A stretch of 64,000 nucleotides of DNA from Acidobacteriota bacterium (GTDB taxonomy: Bacteria > Acidobacteriota > Terriglobia > Terriglobales > Acidobacteriaceae), in NCBI GenBank assembly GCA_016196065.1, contig JACPYL010000010.1, positions 1,302,001 to 1,366,000 on the forward strand, written 5' to 3'. Position numbers and translations under genes: made by a program. The notes below the pieces were generated by a model that did not search any database, was not told the origin of the DNA, and saw nothing but the letters and a program-made list of their open reading frames with translations. Of the stretch, positions 30,008 to 40,870 are shown in pieces; position 1 is the stretch's first letter; each line of letters begins with the position of its first letter.

Positions 30008-32092
30008 TTACTGTACCGTGAGCGCCAGTTGGCCCGTCTTCGAGAGTTGACCACTGGTTCCGATTACTTTCAGCCTGTGCAAACTACGTCCCGCCTTGCC
30101 GTCCACGTTCACAGTCAGTGTGGACGTCCCGGAGGGACCGACTACGGGCGGATTCAGACTCATGGTAATGTGCGTGCCCGAGACCCTACCCGCAAGGCTG
30201 ACGTTCCCCTGAAACCCCTTCAATGGTGTGATTGTGACTGTGTACGTTGAAGTGGAGTTCCGTGTGACCGTTTGTGACGCGGGCGTTATCGTCACTGTGA
30301 AGCTTCCCGCGACAGTGCTCACAACCAGCGTTGCATTGGTGGTGTGCGTGATCGCGCCACTCACTGCGTTGATCGTAAAAGGATAAGACCCGGGTGCTAC
30401 GGTGTTGCCGACCACGACATTCAGAGTGGAATCTCCTCCGGTCAGCGTCGGTACGCTGAAAGTTGCTGTTGTGCCTGGAGGCAATCCGTTGACTCCCAGA
30501 TGGACAGTGCCGGTAAATCCATTTTGCGGTGTGACGGTCGCTGTGTACGTCGTACTGCCTCCCGGCGGAACCTGTTGCGATGCCGGGGCCACGCCCAGTG
30601 AGAAATCGGATGACAGCACCTGGACCCAGTTTGCCAACGACGGCACACCAGCAGAATTCACCAGGAACAGCAAATAGTATCCCGGAGGCGCGAGGTTGCC
30701 ATTTGCCGGAGCGTTCACCAGCAGCGTGCCGTTGCCCTGATCGGTGAAGTTCAAGCCAACCATGCGCTGATCCATGTCGAAAGCGTGCGTAACCGCGCCC
30801 GCTTTGATCAGTGCGATCGAACTGATGTTGCTTGCGTCCGGAGTACTGACCGCGATGGCTGACCCGTAGGCTGCGGTTGCGGGAGCGTCCCCGATCGTCG
30901 GCCGCACGGCTGGTATAACGTGGCCTTGTCCGTCATTGGTAAAAAGATAGGCTGGTTGATAGATTTCAATCTTCTGTTCGTAAGTACCGCGCGCAGGATT
31001 GCCGCCGGCAACCCAGACGGTTCCATCCGGCAACAACAATGATACGGAATGATAGAGCCGCGCAAAACCGTTTGCGCCCGCCGATGAAAACGTATTGCTG
31101 ACCGGGTCGTATAAATCTGCATTCAAACTGGCGGAACTGACCTGCTCGTCATTCAGCGATCCGCCAAGCGCCAGTACCTTGCCGCTGGGCAGGATGGTTG
31201 CGTCCATTTCGATGCGCGGCTGGCTCATGCTCGGTCCGAAATTCCATGTGAGCGTTGGTTGGGACAGATCAATGATCTCGGTCGTGGCGGTGGAGGGACT
31301 GGCGCCACCCATGATCATCACGCTTGGCGTGTAGTTGTTCGCCGGCGTCAGCGGCAGCAGGACCGTTGTTCCGTAACCACGAGACCCGCCATATTTGGTG
31401 TGCGCGACATTTTGTGCCCATGTCTGCGCAATTGGATCGAAGAGCGCGGAACCGGCCCCCGGTCCCGAATAGAAGACTTTGCCGCTAGGAAGCAAGGTCA
31501 TGCGCGGATAGAGAGGGGGCGTCCACGGAGCATTCACTGGTGAAGACCAACCGCCGTCTGCCGTGAAGAATTGCACTGCCGGTGTCGTACCACCGTTGAT
31601 GTCGAGTCCGGAGAAAGCCATCACGCGGCCATCGCCCATGACAGTTGCGGTGGGATACCAACGCCCGACAGCCATCGGCTGAACGTTGCTGAAACTATTT
31701 GTCACAAGGTCGTAGACGGCGGTCCGGGTCTCGCCATGAAACGGGTCATATTGCAACGTGCCACCTACGATCAGGGGCCGCCCATCGGGCAAAATCACCA
31801 TACCGTTGCAGAACATGTCCCAGGAGATCGGTTGGGTCGTGACCAATCCGGTGGCTGGATCAAACAGCCCCGCCTGGTAGTTGGTATTGCCCGCCACATT
31901 TCCGGATCCGGACACGATCAAGACCTTGTTGTTGTGGAGCATCGCAACGTGCACAGGATTGATGGGCATCAAATCCGGTAGCGTCGTCCACTGGCCAAAC
32001 TTGTCGGCCTGCGCAGCGACGTGAACGGTTGCGAAGACGGCAAACAGAAACATCCCAACGAGCCGGGAGGCTCGCGCAACGATGTGGCGCAT
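30008..32092 (-). CDS. secreted galactose-oxidase-like copper radical oxidase with Ig-like domains
   Basis: A 694-residue exported protein. Starting at 32092 (AAGGAAT upstream) it has a signal peptide ending in TVHVAAQA. The kelch propeller shows the copper-radical-oxidase landmarks: DMFCNGMVILPDG (the Cys that cross-links), GRWYPTATVMGDG (the cross-linked Tyr), ARLYHSVSLLLPDG (Tyr-His ligands) and VTHAFDMDQRMV (the His ligand). A DUF1929 'galactose oxidase early set' domain follows, then two Ig-like repeats (residues about 495-694) rich in Thr, Ser and Val. By family knowledge it oxidises an alcohol or aldehyde to an aldehyde or acid, producing H2O2. Its substrate is unknown. Confidence 0.88.
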   Translation of the reverse strand: MRHIVARASRLVGMFLFAVFATVHVAAQADKFGQWTTLPDLMPINPVHVAMLHNNKVLIVSGSGNVAGNTNYQAGLFDPATGLVTTQPISWDMFCNGMVILPDGRPLIVGGTLQYDPFHGETRTAVYDLVTNSFSNVQPMAVGRWYPTATVMGDGRVMAFSGLDINGGTTPAVQFFTADGGWSSPVNAPWTPPLYPRMTLLPSGKVFYSGPGAGSALFDPIAQTWAQNVAHTKYGGSRGYGTTVLLPLTPANNYTPSVMIMGGASPSTATTEIIDLSQPTLTWNFGPSMSQPRIEMDATILPSGKVLALGGSLNDEQVSSASLNADLYDPVSNTFSSAGANGFARLYHSVSLLLPDGTVWVAGGNPARGTYEQKIEIYQPAYLFTNDGQGHVIPAVRPTIGDAPATAAYGSAIAVSTPDASNISSIALIKAGAVTHAFDMDQRMVGLNFTDQGNGTLLVNAPANGNLAPPGYYLLFLVNSAGVPSLANWVQVLSSDFSLGVAPASQQVPPGGSTTYTATVTPQNGFTGTVHLGVNGLPPGTTATFSVPTLTGGDSTLNVVVGNTVAPGSYPFTINAVSGAITHTTNATLVVSTVAGSFTVTITPASQTVTRNSTSTYTVTITPLKGFQGNVSLAGRVSGTHITMSLNPPVVGPSGTSTLTVNVDGKAGRSLHRLKVIGTSGQLSKTGQLALTVQ

Positions 32093-32308
32093 CGCAGATT
32101 CCTTGTACCCAGGAGATTTAAAGGATTTCCCTTGAGCCCGGGGAAGGCCCAAAACTGCATGAGTATCGCCTGCCTGATGGACGAAGTCAAGGCTTTGCAG
32201 TCGGGGAAGCGATGTTATTTAAGTATCTATTAATGAATGTATTACAATCGAACTATCACTTTAAACTTGATGTCGTAAGATTCCATTCTCGAGCTTCGGC
32301 TCGCCCTT

Positions 32309-33082
32309 CTAACGCACCACGCCTTCGAGCGGCGAACTGGCGGTAGCGTAGAGCTTTTTCGGCATCCGTCCCGCGAGATAGGCTTGGCGCCCAGCAAGCA
32401 CGGCATTTTTCATTGCCTCGGCCATGAGCACCGGTTCCTGTGCGGCTGCAATACCGGTATTCATCAAGACCGCGTCATAGCCCAACTCCATGGCAATCGC
32501 GGCGTCGGAAGCGGTGCCTACGCCCGCATCGACGATGAGCGGGACTCCCGTAATCAACTCCCGGAGAATACGCAGATTGGCGGCATTCTGAATTCCTAAC
32601 CCACTGCCGATGGGTGCTCCCAATGGCATGACGGCCGAGGCTCCCGCGTCGACCAGCCGTTTTGCAAACACGATGTCATCGGACGTGTACGCCAACACCG
32701 TGAAGCCTTCCTTCACCAGCACCTGGGTCGCTTCAAGCGTCGCTTGGACGTCGGGGAAGAGAGTGGCCTGATCGCCGATCACTTCCAGCTTGACCCAGTC
32801 TGAAAGTCCAACTTCGCGTGCCAGGCGGGCGGTACGGATAGTTTCATCCGCCGTGTAACAGCCTGCCGTGTTGGGCAAAAGAAAGTATTTCTTGGGATCG
32901 ATGTAATCGAGGAGAGATTCCTTGGTGCGATCCAGGTTCACACGCCGCACGGCGACGGTGACCATATCTGCGCCACTGGCTTCGAGTGCGCGCGCATTTT
33001 CCTGAAAGGAGCGGTACTTGCCAGTGCCGACAATGAGCCGGGAACGGAACTCGCGTCCTGCAATGATCAGTGGGTCTGTCAT
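32309..33082 (-). CDS. thiG: thiazole synthase
   Basis: A 257-residue TIM-barrel enzyme that builds the thiazole phosphate of thiamine from deoxyxylulose-5-phosphate, dehydroglycine and ThiS thiocarboxylate. Diagnostic segments are [15 protein letters not shown] at the start, [20 protein letters not shown], the Schiff-base lysine in [11 protein letters not shown], and [24 protein letters not shown] chose the ATG at 33082, with alternatives upstream. It is isolated from thiS, thiE and thiC, and I saw no TPP riboswitch in the short gap before the divergent tolC gene. Confidence 0.95.
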   Translation of the reverse strand: MTDPLIIAGREFRSRLIVGTGKYRSFQENARALEASGADMVTVAVRRVNLDRTKESLLDYIDPKKYFLLPNTAGCYTADETIRTARLAREVGLSDWVKLEVIGDQATLFPDVQATLEATQVLVKEGFTVLAYTSDDIVFAKRLVDAGASAVMPLGAPIGSGLGIQNAANLRILRELITGVPLIVDAGVGTASDAAIAMELGYDAVLMNTGIAAAQEPVLMAEAMKNAVLAGRQAYLAGRMPKKLYATASSPLEGVVR

Positions 33083-33174
33083 GAGACTATTGTAAAGCGA
33101 TGGAACGCGCTCTGCCACGCCTTGCCACGGCCAAGTACTTTCCCCACTACAATGTTGCTGTCTCGTCGAGGCTG

Positions 33175-34389
33175 ATGCGAATTTCTCTCCTCATTCCGTG
33201 GCTGCTGAGTTGGTGCTTGGCCGGAACGGTGGTTGCACAGGACGGCGCTCTCGATCTGCAGCAAGCCCTCACGGCGGCCGATCTGGGCAATCTCGAACTG
33301 CGAGCAGTTCGACAGCAGCGCGCGGTTGCATTGGCCGGTCTGAAAATCGCGGGCCAGATTCCGAATCCAACAATCAGTTTCGCTGCGGCGCGTGATCTGC
33401 CCCACGAGAGTCTGATGTGGGACCAGCCTCTTGAAATCGGCGGCCAGCGCGGCAAGAGAAGAGCGCTCGCGTCTGAAGAACAGAAGACGACAGAGATTGA
33501 TATCGCATTACTGGCCCGGCAGATTCGCCAACGTACGCGCGATGGTTTCTATCGTGTACTCCTGACCCGCGCCCAATCGGAACAGTCGAAGACTGCATTA
33601 AGCCTGGCGGCTCGTATCGCGGAAGTTGTCCGTCAACGTTTTGAGGCAGGAGATGTGGCGCAGTTGGAAGTCATCCAGGCCGAGGTGGAGGCTGCGCGCG
33701 CCTCCGCGGACTACGATGCGGCGCTCCAGACGCAGAAAATCGCCGATGCACAGCTGGCGGCATTGTTGAATCGACCGCTGGACCAAGCCCTAAGTCTTCG
33801 TGGACGGCTGGATGAATTGCCCAAGCCAGAGTCACTGGTGGCTTTGACTGAAAAAGCCCTCAACTCGAATGGCGACGTCCTGCGAACCACGCAGGAATTG
33901 GCGACGGAAGAGCGCCGACTTGGGTTAGCGAAGGCTCTTCGCATCCCGAATGTTGATCTGCAGGCGGGTGTTGATCTAAACGCGCCGCCGGACTTCAATG
34001 TTGGTCCGCGGGGACAGATTGCAGTCGCACTGCCGCTATTCAATCGAGGACAAGGAGAGGTCGCACTATCCAATGCGAAACTCGAACTGTTGCGATTTTC
34101 CCTGCAAGCGCAGCGCACCAATGCGTCCGTGCAGGTGATTGCTGCGTATTACGACTACGCCGCCAAGTCTGGACAGAGCACACAGTATGGACAGCGCATC
34201 GTGCCGCAGACCGTGAAGCTCGAAGAAATGGCAGAAGACAGTTACCGATCGGGCAAGAGCAATCTCCTCACCCTGATCGATGCGCAGCGCCGGTTGAGCG
34301 AGACGCGCAAGACTTATTTGGATAGTCTGTTTTCCGTGCAAAGCTCGTTTTCTGTTCTCGAGGAAGTGGTGGGAGCCCCGCTTGACTAA
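33175..34389 (+). CDS. TolC-family outer membrane efflux protein
   Basis: A 404-residue outer membrane factor. A signal peptide ([18 protein letters not shown]) is present when starting at ATG 33175, which follows GAGG. Two repeated alpha-helical hairpin halves ([20 protein letters not shown] and [20 protein letters not shown]) have the usual OEP repeats. It is the first gene of a tripartite efflux operon and overlaps the adaptor start by eight bases. It resembles the outer membrane subunits of CusC/CzcC-type heavy-metal or drug RND systems. Confidence 0.9.
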   Translation: MRISLLIPWLLSWCLAGTVVAQDGALDLQQALTAADLGNLELRAVRQQRAVALAGLKIAGQIPNPTISFAAARDLPHESLMWDQPLEIGGQRGKRRALASEEQKTTEIDIALLARQIRQRTRDGFYRVLLTRAQSEQSKTALSLAARIAEVVRQRFEAGDVAQLEVIQAEVEAARASADYDAALQTQKIADAQLAALLNRPLDQALSLRGRLDELPKPESLVALTEKALNSNGDVLRTTQELATEERRLGLAKALRIPNVDLQAGVDLNAPPDFNVGPRGQIAVALPLFNRGQGEVALSNAKLELLRFSLQAQRTNASVQVIAAYYDYAAKSGQSTQYGQRIVPQTVKLEEMAEDSYRSGKSNLLTLIDAQRRLSETRKTYLDSLFSVQSSFSVLEEVVGAPLD

Positions 34390-35482
34390 GAATCGTTTCC
34401 TTTCGCGAACCGGAGTTGCCGTAGCGATCTGCGCGACGCTGCTGTCAATGAGTTGTAGCAAGAAGGATCCTGCGACCGAGGCTGCAATTGTGCCGGAGGT
34501 CACGGTCACGGTTGTCCACAAGGCTCCTCTGAACGATAGTTTGCGAGTGAGCGGGAATCTGTCGGCATTGCCGAATCGTGACGCGAAGGTCTCCGCTGTC
34601 GTGCCGGGACGCATCGCGGAAGTGCTGGTGGCGGAAGGAGCGCAGGTTCAGGCAAATCAAGAACTGGCGAAACTCGATAACCCGTCCCTGCACGACCAGA
34701 TGCGGCAGGCGGAAGCCGCGGTCGCACAAGCCAAAGCCAACGTCGAGAATGCCCGCGTGTCTGCGGAACGTGTTGCAGGACTATTTGAGCGTGGCATCGC
34801 AGCCCGGAAGGAAATTGAAGATGCGCGAACTCTGTTGGCGGTCAACGAGTCGCTTCTGAAAAATGCCGAGGCGGCGCTCTCGGCCGCGCAGACGCAGGTT
34901 GCAAGATCGGTGCTGCGCGCGCCTTTTGCAGGCACCGTCGTCCACCGTTTCCTGGGAGTGGGCGAACAAGTGGATGGGACCAGCAACCAACCGGTCGTGG
35001 AAGTCGCTCAAATTGATCCGCTCGAACTGTTGGGCACGGTACCAGGCTCGCGCCTTTCCACGATCAAGGCGAATGTCGATCTCAGCTTTCAGACTCCAGA
35101 AGTTCCCGGTGTTACATTCCAGGCAAAAGTAGCCGACGTGCTTCCCGCGGTCGATCCGGCGACGGGCAACGGAACGGTGCGGATTCGAATCAAGAACAGC
35201 CGCAATCTGCTCAAGTTGGGAATGTTTATCTCGATCGACCTACCGGTCTCTGAGAGCGCTCATGTTCTGGTGATCCCCCGCCAGGCTGTGTATCCCGACG
35301 AAGCAGGTGAGCCTCATGTCTATAAAGTGAGTGGTGAGGATGCTGCGTTCGTGCCTGTCAAGGTAGGCACGCAGACAAAAGATCAGGTGCAGATTCTGGA
35401 CGGGATTCAGGAGGGCGAGACCATCATCCTGGCTGGCGGCTACGGTCTTCCGGAAAAGGCCAAAGTACGCGTGAAGCCATGA
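34382..35482 (+). CDS. RND efflux periplasmic adaptor lipoprotein (HlyD/MFP family)
   Basis: A 366-residue membrane fusion protein. The TTG start at 34382 overlaps tolC. A lipobox (LLSMSC) near residue 25 predicts a lipoprotein. The lipoyl-like halves (GRIAEVLVAEGAQVQANQELAKL and SVLRAPFAGTVVHRFLGVGEQV) flank an alpha-helical hairpin (QAEAAVAQAKANVENARVSAERVAGLFERG). The barrel and membrane-proximal domains follow. It connects the inner membrane pump to the outer membrane channel, and its stop overlaps the pump start by four bases. Confidence 0.92.
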   Translation: MTKNRFLSRTGVAVAICATLLSMSCSKKDPATEAAIVPEVTVTVVHKAPLNDSLRVSGNLSALPNRDAKVSAVVPGRIAEVLVAEGAQVQANQELAKLDNPSLHDQMRQAEAAVAQAKANVENARVSAERVAGLFERGIAARKEIEDARTLLAVNESLLKNAEAALSAAQTQVARSVLRAPFAGTVVHRFLGVGEQVDGTSNQPVVEVAQIDPLELLGTVPGSRLSTIKANVDLSFQTPEVPGVTFQAKVADVLPAVDPATGNGTVRIRIKNSRNLLKLGMFISIDLPVSESAHVLVIPRQAVYPDEAGEPHVYKVSGEDAAFVPVKVGTQTKDQVQILDGIQEGETIILAGGYGLPEKAKVRVKP

Positions 35483-38400
35483 ACTTTGTCCGCTGGTGTC
35501 GACAGAACAGCCGCGCGGTATTTCTGATGGTTGCGGCGCTGACGCTTGCCGGATTGGTGGCGTTGGTTCAACTACCCAGCAATATCTATCCTGAACTGAA
35601 TTTTCCGCGCATTGTTGTTCTCGTACACGCAGGCGACCTCTCGCCGGACAACACACTTCTCACGGTCACGCGTCCGATCGAAGAACAGGTCAGCACCGTA
35701 TTGGGAGTACGACGCGTACGTTCGCGGACGATTCGTGGGGGCGCTGAGATTTCGGTCCTGTTCAGCCAGGGCATGGACATGCAGCAGGCGCTGCAACTGG
35801 TGCAAGCCCGCGTGAACGAAACGCGGTCGTCCATGCCAGCGGAAACCGAGATTGAAGTCGAACGCGTCACGCCTGCTGTCTTTCCAATTCTGAGCCTGGT
35901 GTTGAATGGGAACGTCCCGGACGTCGACCTGCGGGACTTTGCGGTTTACAACTTAAAGCCCTATTTCAGCCGCGTGCCCGGCGTCGGCCGCGTCGAAGTC
36001 GATGCCTCCGACGTCCGCGAAGTGTCGGTGATTGTGGATCCGCAGAAAGCACTCGCGCACCGTCTGAGCTTGCCGGATATTGCCGAGCGCTTGCGAGTCA
36101 GCAACAACGTGAACAGCGTCGGGCGACTGGACAGCAATTACCAGCAGTTTCTCGTCCTGACCAATTCCCAGTTCAAGAGTGCCGAGGACGTCGGCAACGT
36201 GGTCATCGGCGGCGATCCACAGAGCCCCGTCCGGTTGAGAGATATCGCCGTAGTTCGTGAGGACGTGCAGGATCGAAAAGTCCTGGTGACGGGCAATGGT
36301 CGCCCGGCTGCGGTCATCAACGTCACCCGCCAGATTGGCGGAAATATTGTCACCATCTCGGACGAGGTAAAGGCGCTGGCGTTCGAAAGTCGCAATGTCA
36401 TCCCGTCGGCCCTGCACATTTCTACGGTCTACGACCTGGCGGAATTTGTGAAAGAGTCGATTGCCAGCGTTCGGGATGCCGTCATCCTGGGCGGATTTCT
36501 TGCGATTGCCATCCTTTTTGTATTCCTCCGGCAGATTCGGATCACCGTGGTTGCCGCCATCACTCTTCCCCTGACCGTGGTGGCAACTTTCTTCTTCGTG
36601 AAGTTGCTCGGGGGCACCCTCAATCTGATGTCTCTGGGCGGGCTCGCCGTCGCCATTGGACTCGTGATCGACGACTCGGTGGTTGTGGTTGAGAATATCT
36701 ATCGCCACCTCGGCGCCGGGGAGGATATCCGCCATGCTGTGGACAAGGGAACGTCCGAACTGATTGGACCGGTGGTGGGCTCCACGCTCACCACGGTGGT
36801 GGTGTTTTTACCGCTTGGCTATTTGAAGGGAACCGTCGGCGATTTTTTTTCAGCTCTTTCCCTCACGCTGTGTGCGTCCGTTCTACTGTCCCTATTGTTC
36901 TCGCTTACGCTGATTCCGTTACTGGCAGAAAATTTGTTGGCCAATTCGCACTTTCGCGAGTCGTCGTCGCGCTTTATCGAGCCAGTAAACCGGTTCTACG
37001 AGAAAGGAATCCGCTGGGCCTTAGGCCATAAGAGGTTGGTTGGTCTCGCCGTAGTAGCGCTGATCACGTTCCCGGTACTCTCTTATTTTCGTTTGAGCAC
37101 CGGGTTCCTTCCGGAGATGGACGAAGGCGGATTTGTGGTTGACTATCTCACTCCCGCCGGAACTTCGTTATCACAGACCAATGCCCTCGCACATCAACTG
37201 GAACAGAAGGTAGCCGGCCTGCCTGAGATGTCGGCGTTCTCGCGTCGCACTGGAGCGGAGCTTGGGCTGTTCGCCACGGAGCAAAATAAGGGCGATATTC
37301 TCGTCAAACTCAACCCGCGATCGGAGCGCAACAGGAGCGCCGAAGAGGTAATTGAAGATCTACGCGGCCAGATCAGCCGCAGCATTTCTGGAGTCGACAC
37401 CGAATTCATCCAGTTGCTCCAGGACATGCTCGGTGACCTGGAAGGATCCCCGGAGCCGGTCGAGATCAAACTTTTCGGCAGCAACGCCGATGAGCTGAAT
37501 CGGATCGCCGACGATCTTGCACCGAAGATCCAGAAAATCGCTGGCATCGTCGACTTCAAAGGACCGCGTCGCGGCAATCCGGAATTGGTCATCAATGTCG
37601 ATCCCGCACGCACCGCCCACGTCGGCCTTACAGTCGATCAAGTTTCTCTTCAAATACAGGATGGCCTTCTGGGGGCCAACGCCACCGAATTGCGCCAAGC
37701 CGATCGTTTCGTTCCGGTTCGCGTGCGCTATCCCGACGAGTTCCGTTTCCAGGAACAGAATATCCGGCATTTCCCAATCCTTACGCCCGCCAAGCAGATT
37801 GTTCCTTTGGAATCGCTGGCGACCATCGCCAAGGACCGTGGTCAGAATGAGTTGCTGCGCGAGAACCAGCGTTTGATGGTGACCCTTACGGGCCGACTGG
37901 AGAATCGTGACCTGGGGAGCGCAATTTCAGATGTCAAGAAAGTTCTCGCCGCCACGAGCTTTCCGGTTGGCTACATTTACGAAATTGGCGGCCAATACGA
38001 AAGCCAGCAAAGTTCGTTTCGCGAGTTGCTGTTCGTGTTGGCCTTGGCCCTGGCGGCCGTGTTCGCCGTGCTGGTGATTCAGTTTCGCGCCTTCACTCCC
38101 GCGCTGGTAATTATCTCGGCTGCGCCGCTCTCGATGGCCGGTGTGTTTCTGCTGCTGCTGATCACTGGGACACCTCTCAATGTTTCGTCCTTCATGGGAA
38201 TCATCCTGATGGTGGGCCTGGTCGTTAAGAATGGCATCATCCTGTTCGAATACTTCGAACATCTTCACGGATCACTTACCGTCACCGAAGCGCTCGTGCA
38301 AGCAGGGAGAATCCGCGTGCGCCCCATCCTCATGACTACCTTGTGCACGCTATTCGGCCTCTTACCGCTGGCGTTGGGAATTGGCTCGGGAGCGGAACTG

Positions 38401-38508
38401 CAAAAGCCACTTGCGATCGCTGTGATTGGGGGACTGAGTCTGTCGATGTTGGTGACGCTGGTGATTATGCCGGTCCTATATGCCACCGTGCGGCGGCAGC
38501 GTTCGTAA
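35479..38508 (+). CDS. RND-family efflux transporter permease
   Basis: A 1009-residue inner membrane proton antiporter with the twofold RND arrangement: TM1 near the N-terminus (MVAALTLAGLVALVQL), a large periplasmic domain, TM2-6 at about residues 335-480, a second periplasmic domain, and TM7-12 from about 520 and 850 onwards. The TM4 motif GLAVAIGLVIDDSVVVVENI carries the adjacent Asp pair of the proton relay. It belongs to the HAE1/MdtB-like subgroup more than to CusA. Exported compounds are not predictable. Together with the two genes upstream it forms a complete tripartite pump, with no regulator alongside. Confidence 0.95.
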   Translation: MNFVRWCRQNSRAVFLMVAALTLAGLVALVQLPSNIYPELNFPRIVVLVHAGDLSPDNTLLTVTRPIEEQVSTVLGVRRVRSRTIRGGAEISVLFSQGMDMQQALQLVQARVNETRSSMPAETEIEVERVTPAVFPILSLVLNGNVPDVDLRDFAVYNLKPYFSRVPGVGRVEVDASDVREVSVIVDPQKALAHRLSLPDIAERLRVSNNVNSVGRLDSNYQQFLVLTNSQFKSAEDVGNVVIGGDPQSPVRLRDIAVVREDVQDRKVLVTGNGRPAAVINVTRQIGGNIVTISDEVKALAFESRNVIPSALHISTVYDLAEFVKESIASVRDAVILGGFLAIAILFVFLRQIRITVVAAITLPLTVVATFFFVKLLGGTLNLMSLGGLAVAIGLVIDDSVVVVENIYRHLGAGEDIRHAVDKGTSELIGPVVGSTLTTVVVFLPLGYLKGTVGDFFSALSLTLCASVLLSLLFSLTLIPLLAENLLANSHFRESSSRFIEPVNRFYEKGIRWALGHKRLVGLAVVALITFPVLSYFRLSTGFLPEMDEGGFVVDYLTPAGTSLSQTNALAHQLEQKVAGLPEMSAFSRRTGAELGLFATEQNKGDILVKLNPRSERNRSAEEVIEDLRGQISRSISGVDTEFIQLLQDMLGDLEGSPEPVEIKLFGSNADELNRIADDLAPKIQKIAGIVDFKGPRRGNPELVINVDPARTAHVGLTVDQVSLQIQDGLLGANATELRQADRFVPVRVRYPDEFRFQEQNIRHFPILTPAKQIVPLESLATIAKDRGQNELLRENQRLMVTLTGRLENRDLGSAISDVKKVLAATSFPVGYIYEIGGQYESQQSSFRELLFVLALALAAVFAVLVIQFRAFTPALVIISAAPLSMAGVFLLLLITGTPLNVSSFMGIILMVGLVVKNGIILFEYFEHLHGSLTVTEALVQAGRIRVRPILMTTLCTLFGLLPLALGIGSGAELQKPLAIAVIGGLSLSMLVTLVIMPVLYATVRRQRS

Positions 38509-38549
38509 AAGGGAGGGAACGGTACGGCCCATCCTCGAATCAACCGCGA

Positions 38550-38807
38550 TTAGGCTTGTTCAAACAGCGGGTGCGGCGTAAAGGATCGGGGACACTCGAG
38601 TTCGAGCCTGAGCAAGTCCTTCGATTGGTAGGTATATTCCTCGCCGCAATCGTCACAACGCACGATCAACGAGCCGTCAATTGGTGGTGGGGGGAGAAAT
38701 GCGTCAGTCTCAGCCAGCGGAATTTTGTGCTCAAAAAAGAGGTTTTGCTTCTTGTGGAACCGGTGATTCTTGCAGCGGACAACCCAGAAATACTCTGACT
38801 CAGGCAT
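38550..38807 (-). CDS. small hypothetical protein with a zinc-binding-like CxxC
   Basis: An 85-residue protein. A short N-terminal domain has WVVRCKNHRFHKKQNLFFEHKI, and a C-terminal half has IVRCDDCGEEYTYQSKDLL followed by ECPRSF. The Cys/His spacing (C..H, CDDC, C) could bind one zinc ion. No family is recognised. It is convergent to the RND pump gene. The gap to the acyl-CoA ligase on its other side (38808-38925) shows nothing notable. Confidence 0.6.
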   Translation of the reverse strand: MPESEYFWVVRCKNHRFHKKQNLFFEHKIPLAETDAFLPPPPIDGSLIVRCDDCGEEYTYQSKDLLRLELECPRSFTPHPLFEQA

Positions 38808-38925
38808 TTGATTACCCCCGTAACCAAGCCAGCGTGGGGCCGCCGGTAGCGTAGTATCGCTCGATTGTGCCTGCTTTTGCTAGTTATCTCTGGGTTGAAT
38901 TGTAAAAAGATTGTCTCCTGATTCC

Positions 38926-40734
38926 CTAAACAGGACCGGCATCGGCTTCGCTGTACATCGTATCGATCATGGCTTGGTAGCGTTCTTCAATCCCTCGGCG
39001 GCGCACCTTCATGGTATGGGTAAGAGTGCCGTCGGAGGCGGAAAACTCCTCGGGGACGAGCAATACTCGTTTGAGTTTTTCAAAGCGCGCCAGGTCTTTG
39101 TTTACTTCTTCGATAATACCGTCGTAAAGTGCCTGCACTTTGCCGGACGCAACCAATTCTGCTTTCGACGAGAAAGCCACCTTGTTGGCGCGCGCCCAAT
39201 CTTCGAGAACAGGGAAGTGCGGCGAGATCAATACTGCTGGAAACTTGCGCCGGTCTCCGAGCACCACCGCTGTCCCCACCAGCGGATTCAACTTGAGCAA
39301 ATTTTCGATCGGCTGTGGTGCAATAAATTTTCCGCCCGAGGTCTTGATCAGATCTTTCTTGCGGTCGGTAATCGACAAATACCCATCGCTGTCGAGATTT
39401 CCGATATCGCCCGTCTTGAACCATCCGTCGACAAATGCATCATGAGTATCCTGTGGGCGATTCCAGTAGCCCTGAAAGATGGACGGTCCGCGAACCAGAA
39501 CTTCGCCGTCGTCTGCGATGCGGACCTGTACGTTAGGAAGCGGTTTGCCGACCGTGCCAATCTTGTGTGCAAGCGGAGTATTTACGGCAATGACCGGCGA
39601 TGTTTCCGTGAGCCCGTAGCCCTCATGAATACGAATGCCAATGTTGGCGTACCATTCCGCAAGTTCGCGGCCCAGCGGCGCGCCTCCGGAGATAAACAGA
39701 TCTGCTTTACCACCCATGCCTGCTCGCACTTTCGAAAACAAGAGACTATTTGCGATCGACCAGTCGAGCGATTGGGGCTGAGCTCCTCGCAGCGTCTCGT
39801 CGCGATGTTTGTGTCCTACCGCCAGCGCCCAACGATAGATGGCGCTCTTGGGGAAGTCCGTAGTCTTGAGAATGACCTGTCTCCGGATCTTCTCGTAGAC
39901 CCGCGGCACCCCGACAAAGACCAGGGGCTGAACCTCCCCAAGAGCTTGCTCCAGATTGGCCATGTCCGGACAATAAGCGAGCGCAACTCCCCGATACAGC
40001 ATCGAGAAATCGACATGCCGTGCCGTAACGTGCGAGAGTGGCAGGAACGAAATGCTCACTGCGTTGTCGCCCAGTGCAAAGCCGTCCAGAGAGCAGGCGA
40101 TGTTCGACGCCATGTTGCCGTGCGTGAGCATCGCTCCCTTGGAGTTGCCGGTCGTGCCCGATGTATAGATGATCGTGGCCAGATCGTCCGGCAGGAGAGA
40201 GCGGGCGCGCGCGTCAAAATCCCGATCAGCCTCCGTGGGCCCCTTCATCATGAGAGGCTGCATATGGATGGCATGCGCCGTCTCTACCGCATCCATCACC
40301 GCTATCCGTTCGACAGGCGTTTGAGACTGGATCGCCAGAACTTTTGCAAGCTGTGCGGCAGTGGAAACTGCGATAACCCGTGCTCCGCTGTCATTGAGGA
40401 TGAAAGCAGTTTGTTCGGCAGTTTGCGTGGAGTAGATCGGTACCGTGACTGCGCCCAGGCTGAGGATGGCGAAATCTGTCATCGTCCATTCCGGACGATT
40501 CTCACTCAGGATGGCGACTCGATCGCCTTTGCGAATTCCCCATGACTCAAGCGCTCGAGCCATGCCGACCACATTGCGATAGAGTTCGGTGGATGAGATG
40601 GGGATCCATCCGAGGGCTTTCCGCTCCATCATGACGCGGTCGCGAGCCTGGTTGGAGACTGCCAGCAAGATGTCGTTGAGAGTTTGGAGGCTCATCCCGA
40701 GAAACGCGTTCCCGCAGACATTGTACAGAGCCAT
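38926..40734 (-). CDS. long-chain acyl-CoA synthetase (AMP-forming)
   Basis: A 602-residue AMP-binding ligase of the FadD15/FACL type, activating fatty acids to acyl-CoA. Motifs are [22 protein letters not shown] (P-loop; near residue 198), [13 protein letters not shown] (A5) and [31 protein letters not shown] (A7-A8). The C-terminal A10 lysine region has [14 protein letters not shown]. An internal ATG at 40695 ([10 protein letters not shown]) is an equally good start, since neither site has a strong Shine-Dalgarno sequence. It is divergent from the selenoperoxiredoxin gene. Confidence 0.92.
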   Translation of the reverse strand: MALYNVCGNAFLGMSLQTLNDILLAVSNQARDRVMMERKALGWIPISSTELYRNVVGMARALESWGIRKGDRVAILSENRPEWTMTDFAILSLGAVTVPIYSTQTAEQTAFILNDSGARVIAVSTAAQLAKVLAIQSQTPVERIAVMDAVETAHAIHMQPLMMKGPTEADRDFDARARSLLPDDLATIIYTSGTTGNSKGAMLTHGNMASNIACSLDGFALGDNAVSISFLPLSHVTARHVDFSMLYRGVALAYCPDMANLEQALGEVQPLVFVGVPRVYEKIRRQVILKTTDFPKSAIYRWALAVGHKHRDETLRGAQPQSLDWSIANSLLFSKVRAGMGGKADLFISGGAPLGRELAEWYANIGIRIHEGYGLTETSPVIAVNTPLAHKIGTVGKPLPNVQVRIADDGEVLVRGPSIFQGYWNRPQDTHDAFVDGWFKTGDIGNLDSDGYLSITDRKKDLIKTSGGKFIAPQPIENLLKLNPLVGTAVVLGDRRKFPAVLISPHFPVLEDWARANKVAFSSKAELVASGKVQALYDGIIEEVNKDLARFEKLKRVLLVPEEFSASDGTLTHTMKVRRRGIEERYQAMIDTMYSEADAGPV

Positions 40735-40816
40735 GGGAACAACGAACCGTAAAACCGCTCAGCAGTTCAATTCAGCGCTCTCGTGGGGGTTCCGCGCATA
40801 CAAACGACAAATTGCT

Positions 40817-40845
40817 TTGCCTCTCTTTGCGACTCAGGGTAGCCT
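40817..40845 (+). promoter_or_regulatory. possible promoter of the selenoperoxiredoxin gene
   Basis: A TTGCCT box (40817-40822) and a TAGCCT box (40840-40845) are 17 bp apart, about 25 bases before the ATG at 40871. Transcription would start near 40852, leaving a short leader that still contains GGAGG (40857-40861). The match to consensus is only moderate. Confidence 0.3.
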
Positions 40846-40870
40846 AAGCACAGTGTGGAGGTGCGCAAGG

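Noticed and set aside
32900-33175. TPP riboswitch near thiG
   Set aside because: No conserved TPP aptamer segments are visible and the gap to the divergent gene is too short.
38911-40545. Long 544-codon ORF on the plus strand opposite the acyl-CoA ligase
   Set aside because: It is the antisense of a clear AMP-binding enzyme, has no recognisable motif and is rich in Arg, His and Cys. Long antisense frames are expected in GC-rich coding sequence.
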